Shown: piece by piece, positions 58,601 through 64,000 of the stretch | How positions within the stretch are numbered: the stretch's first letter is position 1 | Layout: each line of letters opens with the position of its first letter | NCBI GenBank assembly: GCA_964023205.1 | Contig: OZ026842.1 | Span: 6,734,408-6,798,407 of the forward strand | Origin: Lutraria lutraria | Lineage: Eukaryota; Mollusca; Bivalvia; Venerida; Mactridae | Direction: 5' to 3' | DNA: 64,000 nucleotides | Notes under the pieces: generated by a model | Databases searched by the model: none | Told to the model about the DNA's origin: nothing | The model's input: the letters and a program-made list of their open reading frames with translations, nothing else | Made by a program: the position numbers and the translations under genes

Positions 58601-59738
58601 ACACTGCAGTATATACGGATAAAATATGACAATAAATTCAACGATTATTTAACGCACCGATAATCACTCTGTATTCAACTGGTCAGTACATTTAACTGAC
58701 CATATAGACAAAGAGGAAAAACACTGACCACATAGATAAAGAAGGATCAACAGACCATATAGAATAACACTGAAGTGTATACAGACGAAATATGACAATA
58801 AATTCAACGATTATTTAACGCACCGATAATCACTCTGTATTCAACTGGTCAGTAAATTTAACTGACCATATAGTCAAAGAGGAAATACACTGACCATATA
58901 GACAAAGAGGAAAAACACTGACCACATAGATAAAGAGGGATCAACATACCATATAGAATAACACTGGAGTATATACGGATAAAATATGACAATAAATTCA
59001 ACGATTATTTAACGCACCGATAATCACTCTGTATTCAACTGGTCAGTAAATTTAACTGACCATATAGACAAAGAGGAAAAACACTGACCATATAGACAAA
59101 GAGGAAAAACACTGACCACATAGATAAAGAAGGATCAACAGACCATATAGAATAACATTGGAGTATATACAGACGAAATTTGTCAATACATTCAACGATT
59201 ATTTAACGCACCGATAATCACTCTGTATTCAACTGGTCAGTAAATTTAACTGACTATATAGACAAAGAGGAAAAACACTGACCACAAAGATAAAGAAGGA
59301 TCAACAGACCAGATAGAATAACACTGGAGTGTATACAGACAAAATATGACAATAAATTCAACGATTATTTAACGCACCGATAATCACTCTGTATTCAACT
59401 GGTCAGTAATTTAACTGACTATATAGACAAAGAGGAAAAACACTGACCACATAGATAAAGAAGGATCAACAGACCATATAGAATAACACTGGAGTGTATA
59501 CAGACAAAATATGACAATAAATTCAACGATTATTTAACGCACCGATAATCACTCTGTATTCAACTGGTCAGTAAATTTAACTGACCATATAGACAAAGAG
59601 GAAAAACACTGACCATATAGACAAAGAGGAAAAACACTGACCACATAGATAAAGAGGGATCAACAGACCATATAGAATAACACTGAAGTGTATACAGACG
59701 AAATATGACAATAAATTCAACGATTATTTAACGCACCG
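55600..59738 (+). repeat. Satellite array 1: 166/194-bp monomers in a 2519-bp higher-order repeat
   Basis: The anchor TCAACGATTATTTAACGCACC recurs at 55731, 55925, 56119, 56285, 56479, 56645, 56839, 57005, 57170, 57364, 57530, 57724, 57890, 58084, 58278, 58472, 58638 and onward. The steps are 166 or 194 (one of 165). The 28-bp difference is a second copy of CTGACCATATAGACAAAGAG then GAAAAACA. Marker variants (CAGTACATTTAACTG, CGAAATTTGTCAATACATTC) show a 14-monomer period of 2519 bp starting at 56119. Confidence 0.95.
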
Positions 59739-60470
59739 GTAAACACTCTGTACCTTACGAGTTTAATCACATTCGATTGGTTGGTTTTCATTTCCATCGT
59801 GTGACTCATGATGTGGTTCGTTTATATATATTTAGCCTCGCGCTCCACGCACGATTGACTCGAAACAAAAGAATCACTCTATTTTTGCCCTTGCGTAAAA
59901 ATGTGTCATCTACGACCGTTTGTAGCATTTTCTTGTTGAAAATATTGCCCGTCTCGTCAAGAATTGTGACACTACGAGTTTCTTCGCTGTCCAAAACACT
60001 GAACATTACAGTGAGAAAACTTATATTTTAAAACTTCCGTGATTTTTAAAAAGAGGATACTTTTACTATTTTTGACAAGTTGCAACGTTTATTCCATACT
60101 ATAAAATCTAGACAGATCCATTAATTGTTTTCATAGTAAACTTACAATTAAACCCAAAAAATAATCACTTCTTAAAATGCAATAATTTGTAATCAGAGAT
60201 ATATAGTTAATCCAGAATGATAGCTAAAATCCAAAATGCCGGCCAAGCTAGCTTAACGACGTCTGCGGGTCGCACTAAACTGCTGACGAGTTTAACTGAC
60301 CATATAGATTAAGAGGAAAAACACTGACGACATACACAAAGAGGGATTATCGGAAAACACTGACGATATAAACAAAGAATGATCAACAGTCCGTATCAAT
60401 TAAGCTGGCGTAAAATTATACTAACGGTTATATTAGATTGTATATTTCAAAATTGTGAAAAGGGATATTT
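59739..60470. other. Non-satellite spacer between arrays
   Basis: Single-copy-looking DNA with higher CpG than its surroundings at 59755-60010, an inverted CCAAT motif (CGATTGG, 59774-59780) and open frames on both strands: 84 codons on plus (59777-60031) and 66 on minus from ATG at 60006 (MFSVLDSEETRS onward). Neither product is recognised. Could be a first exon or promoter. A short decayed satellite piece lies at 60292-60380. Confidence 0.35.
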
Positions 60471-60855
60471 GTAAAACAACTTTTTGTTAATTTACGCATG
60501 TATATGATTGAAATAAATACTTATAATTTATTCATATAATTCAGTTATTACACAACTGAATTGATTATTGACGTGTGTATTTGGTTATGTGGAAATGATA
60601 TAACAAATTAATATGAATCAGATAATTTATTCTTATAAAAATTTCATCTGACAAAAAATTACATGTATGTGAGAGGGATATGCAATCGAAATATACATAT
60701 TATCAATGAGAATTAAATTGGTACAAATTAATGCACATTTCTGCGCAGACTGAACCAAAATATTAAAATGAATAATATGATAATAATTTAATATATAATT
60801 ACTGAAAGAAATTATAATATATCGTATCGATATTATAACCACTCTATATTCAACT
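60471..60855 (+). repeat. Left flank of satellite array 2 (copy of 55222-55606)
   Basis: Same sequence and same junction into the satellite as the first copy, with few differences, for example one fewer A in the ACAAAAAA run. Confidence 0.85.
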
Positions 60856-63800
60856 GGTCAGTGAAAATTAACCGACCATATAGGCAAAGAGGAAAAACAC
60901 TGACCACATAGATAAAGAAGGATCAACAGACCATATAGAATAACACTGGAGTATATACGGATAAAATATGACAATAAATTCAACGATTATTTAACGCACC
61001 GATAATCACTCTGTATTCAACTGGTCAGTAAATTTAACTGACCATATAGACAAAGAGGAAAAACACTGACCATATAGGCAAAGAGGAAAAACACTGACCA
61101 CATAGATAAAGAGGGATCAACAGACCATATAGAATAACACTGAAGTGTATACAGACGAAATATGACAATAAATTCAACGATTATTTAACGCACCGATAAT
61201 CACTCTGTATTCAGCTGGTCAGTAAATTTAACTGACTATATAGACAAAGAGGAAAAACACTGACCACATAGATAAAGAAGGATCAACAGACCATATAGAA
61301 TAACACTGAAGTGTATACAGACAAAATATGACAATAAATTCAACGATTATTTAACGCACCGATAATCACTCTGTATTCAACTGGTCAGTAAATTTAACTG
61401 ACTATATAGACAAAGAGGGAAAACACTGACCATATAGATAAAGAGGGATCAACAGACCATATAGAATAACACTGCAGTATATACGGATAAAATATGACAA
61501 TAAATTCAACGATTATTTAACGCACCGATAATCACTCTGTATTCAACTGGTCAGTACATTTAACTGACCATATAGACAAAGAGGAAAAACACTGACCACA
61601 TAGATAAAGAAGGATCAACAGACCATATAGAATAACACTGAAGTGTATACAGACGAAATATGACAATAAATTCAACGATTATTTAACGCACCGATAATCA
61701 CTCTGTATTCAACTGGTCAGTAAATTTAACTGACCATATAGACAAAGAGGAAATACACTGACCATATAGACAAAGAGGAAAAACACTGACCACATAGATA
61801 AAGAGGGATCAACAGACCATATAGAATAACACTGGAGTATATACGGATAAAATATGACAATAAATTCAACGATTATTTAACGCACCGATAATCACTCTGT
61901 ATTCAGCTGGTCAGTAAATTTAACTGACCATATAGACAAAGAGGAAAAACACTGACCACATAGATAAAGAAGGATCAACAGACCATATAGAATAACACTG
62001 AAGTGTATACAGACGAAATATGACAATAAATTCAACGATTATTTAACGCACCGATAATCACTCTGTATTCAACTGGTCAGTAAATTTAACTGACCATATA
62101 GACAAAGAGGAAAAACACTGACCATATAGACAAAGAGGAAAAACACTGACCACATAGATAAAGAGGGATCAACAGACCATATAGAATAACATTGGAGTAT
62201 ATACAGACGAAATTTGTCAATACATTCAACGATTATTTAACGCACCGATAATCACTCTGTATTCAACTGGTCAGTAAATTTAACTGACTATATAGACAAA
62301 GAGGAAAACCACTGACCACAAAGATAAAGAAGGATCAACAGACCAGATAGAATAACACTGGAGTGTATACAGACAAAATATGACAATAAATTCAACGATT
62401 ATTTAACGCACCGATAATCACTCTGTATTCAACTGGTCAGTAATGTAACTGACTATATAGACAAAGAGGAAAAACACTGACCACATAGATAAAGAAGGAT
62501 CAACAGACCATATAGAATAACACTGGAGTGTATACAGACAAAATATGACAATAAATTCAACGATTATTTAACGCACCGATAATCACTCTGTATTCAACTG
62601 GTCAGTAAATTTAACTGACCATATAGACAAAGAGGAAAAACACTGACCATATAGGCAAAGAGGAAAAACACTGACCACATAGATAAAGAGGGATCAACAG
62701 ACCATATAGAATAACACTGAAGTGTATACAGACGAAATATGACAATAAATTCAACGATTATTTAACGCACCGATAATCACTCTGTATTCAGCTGGTCAGT
62801 AAATTTAACTGACTATATAGACAAAGAGGAAAAACACTGACCACATAGATAAAGAAGGATCAACAGACCATATAGAATAACACTGGAGTATATACGGATA
62901 AAATATGACAATAAATTCAACGATTATTTAACGCACCGATAATCACTCTGTATTCAACTGGTCAGTAAATTTAACTGACTATATAGACAAAGAGGGAAAA
63001 CACTGACCATATAGACAAAGAGGAAAAACACTGACCACATAGATAAAGAGGGATCAACAGACCATATAGAATAACACTGGAGTATATAGGGATAAAATAT
63101 GACAATAAATTCAACGATTATTTAACGCACCGATAATCACTCTGTATTCAACTGGTCAGTAAATTTAACTGACCATATAGACAAAGAGGAAAAACACTGA
63201 CCACATAGATAAAGAAGGATCAACAGACCATATAGAATAACACTGAAGTGTATACAGACGAAATATGACAATAAATTCAACGATTATTTAACGCACCGAT
63301 AATCACTCTGTATTCAACTGGTAAGTAAATTTAACTGACTATATAGACAAAGAGGAAAAACACTGACCATATAGACAAAGAGGAAAAACACTGACCACAT
63401 AGATAAAGAGGGATCAACAGACCATATAGAATAACGCTGAAGTGTATACAGACGAAATATGACAATAAATTCAACGATTATTTAACGCACCGATAATCAC
63501 TCTGTATTCAACTGGTCAGTAAATTTAACTGACCATATAGACACAGAGGAAAACCACTGACCATATAGACAAAGAGGAAAAACACTGACCACATAGATAA
63601 AGAAGGATCAACAGACCATATAGAATAACACTGAAGTGTATACAGACAAAATATGACAATAAATTCAACGATTATTTAACGCACCGATAATCACTCTGTA
63701 TTCAACTGGTCAGTAAATTTAACTGACTATATAGACAAAGAGGGAAAACACTGACCATATAGACAAAGAGGAAAAACACTGACCACATGGATAAAGAGGG

Positions 63801-64000
63801 ATCAACAGACCATATAGAATAACATTGGAGTGTATACAGACGAAATATGACAATAAATTCAACGATTATTTAACGCACCGATAATCACTCTGTATTCAAC
63901 TGGTCAGTAAATTTAACTGACTATATAGACAAAGAGGAAAAACACTGACCACATAGATAAAGAGGGATCAACAGACCATATAGAATAACACTGCAGTATA
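60849..64000 (+). repeat. Satellite array 2 (continues past the window)
   Basis: The same monomers, with anchors at 60980, 61174, 61340, 61506, 61672, 61866, 62032, 62226 and so on. From 61506 the order 166, 194, 166, 194, 166, 165, 194, 166, 194, 166, 194, 194, 194 repeats array 1 from 56119 exactly. The monomer ending at 61506 is a hybrid in which the middle module is fused (GGGAAAACACTGACCATAT then AGATAAAGAGG). Confidence 0.95.

Noticed and set aside
55600..59738. CRISPR-like regularity of short repeated modules
   Set aside because: Spacers are not unique; the whole 166/194-bp monomer repeats, and the setting is eukaryotic satellite DNA.

Overview
This is eukaryotic, intron-containing, AT-rich nuclear DNA. 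Two animal genes with GT-AG introns, a non-LTR retrotransposon, tRNA-derived SINEs, hAT-like and Tc1-like miniature elements and several satellite arrays suggest an invertebrate. The repeat style (tRNA SINEs, roughly 160-bp cored repeats, blocks of AAGGTCA) looks like a mollusc, probably a bivalve. That taxonomic call is inference from memory of such genomes and no search was made.

Region 1 (1-5040, minus strand): a DUF229 (sulfatase-fold, type II membrane) gene in two recognisable exons (4917-3615 and 2485 to about 1543 or 1365). The exons join in frame across one intron. A nearly identical block of about 290 bp lies in its intron and just upstream of its first exon. Region 2 (5040-9850): no clear gene, with repeats, a SINE dimer and an old dispersed block that recurs at 17.6 kb. 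Region 3 (9895-15034, plus strand): a complete six-exon monocarboxylate-transporter-like gene (SLC16/MFS, 520 aa by my splicing). Most of its introns carry small transposon remnants, including one hAT-type element nested in another with a perfect 8-bp target duplication. Region 4 (15035-24180): non-coding, full of MITE-like inverted repeats and SINEs.

Region 5 (24180-48419, minus strand): a LINE with an intact 686-codon reverse-transcriptase frame but a broken endonuclease. It runs directly into a macrosatellite of six full units (3.18-3.53 kb) plus partial ends. Each full unit carries an open 275-280 aa APE-type endonuclease frame with no reverse transcriptase, plus about 2.5 kb of non-coding DNA built from a SINE-like block and tandem 165-bp sub-repeats. 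Unit length differs by whole 165-bp steps. This endonuclease-only array is the most unusual object in the window.

Region 6 (48420-55220): short tandem repeats. They include a block rich in nuclear-receptor half-sites (49690-50205), a 29-bp minisatellite of about 31 copies (50376-51285) and a possible last exon of an unrecognised minus-strand gene. Region 7 (55222-64000): a satellite with monomers of 166 or 194 bp, the difference being one extra 28-bp module. The monomers form a 14-mer higher-order repeat of 2519 bp. The array and its unique left flank are duplicated at an offset of 5249 bp, and the second array runs off the window.

The two host genes show no functional link to each other. 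The rest of the window is shaped by transposition and by satellite amplification.
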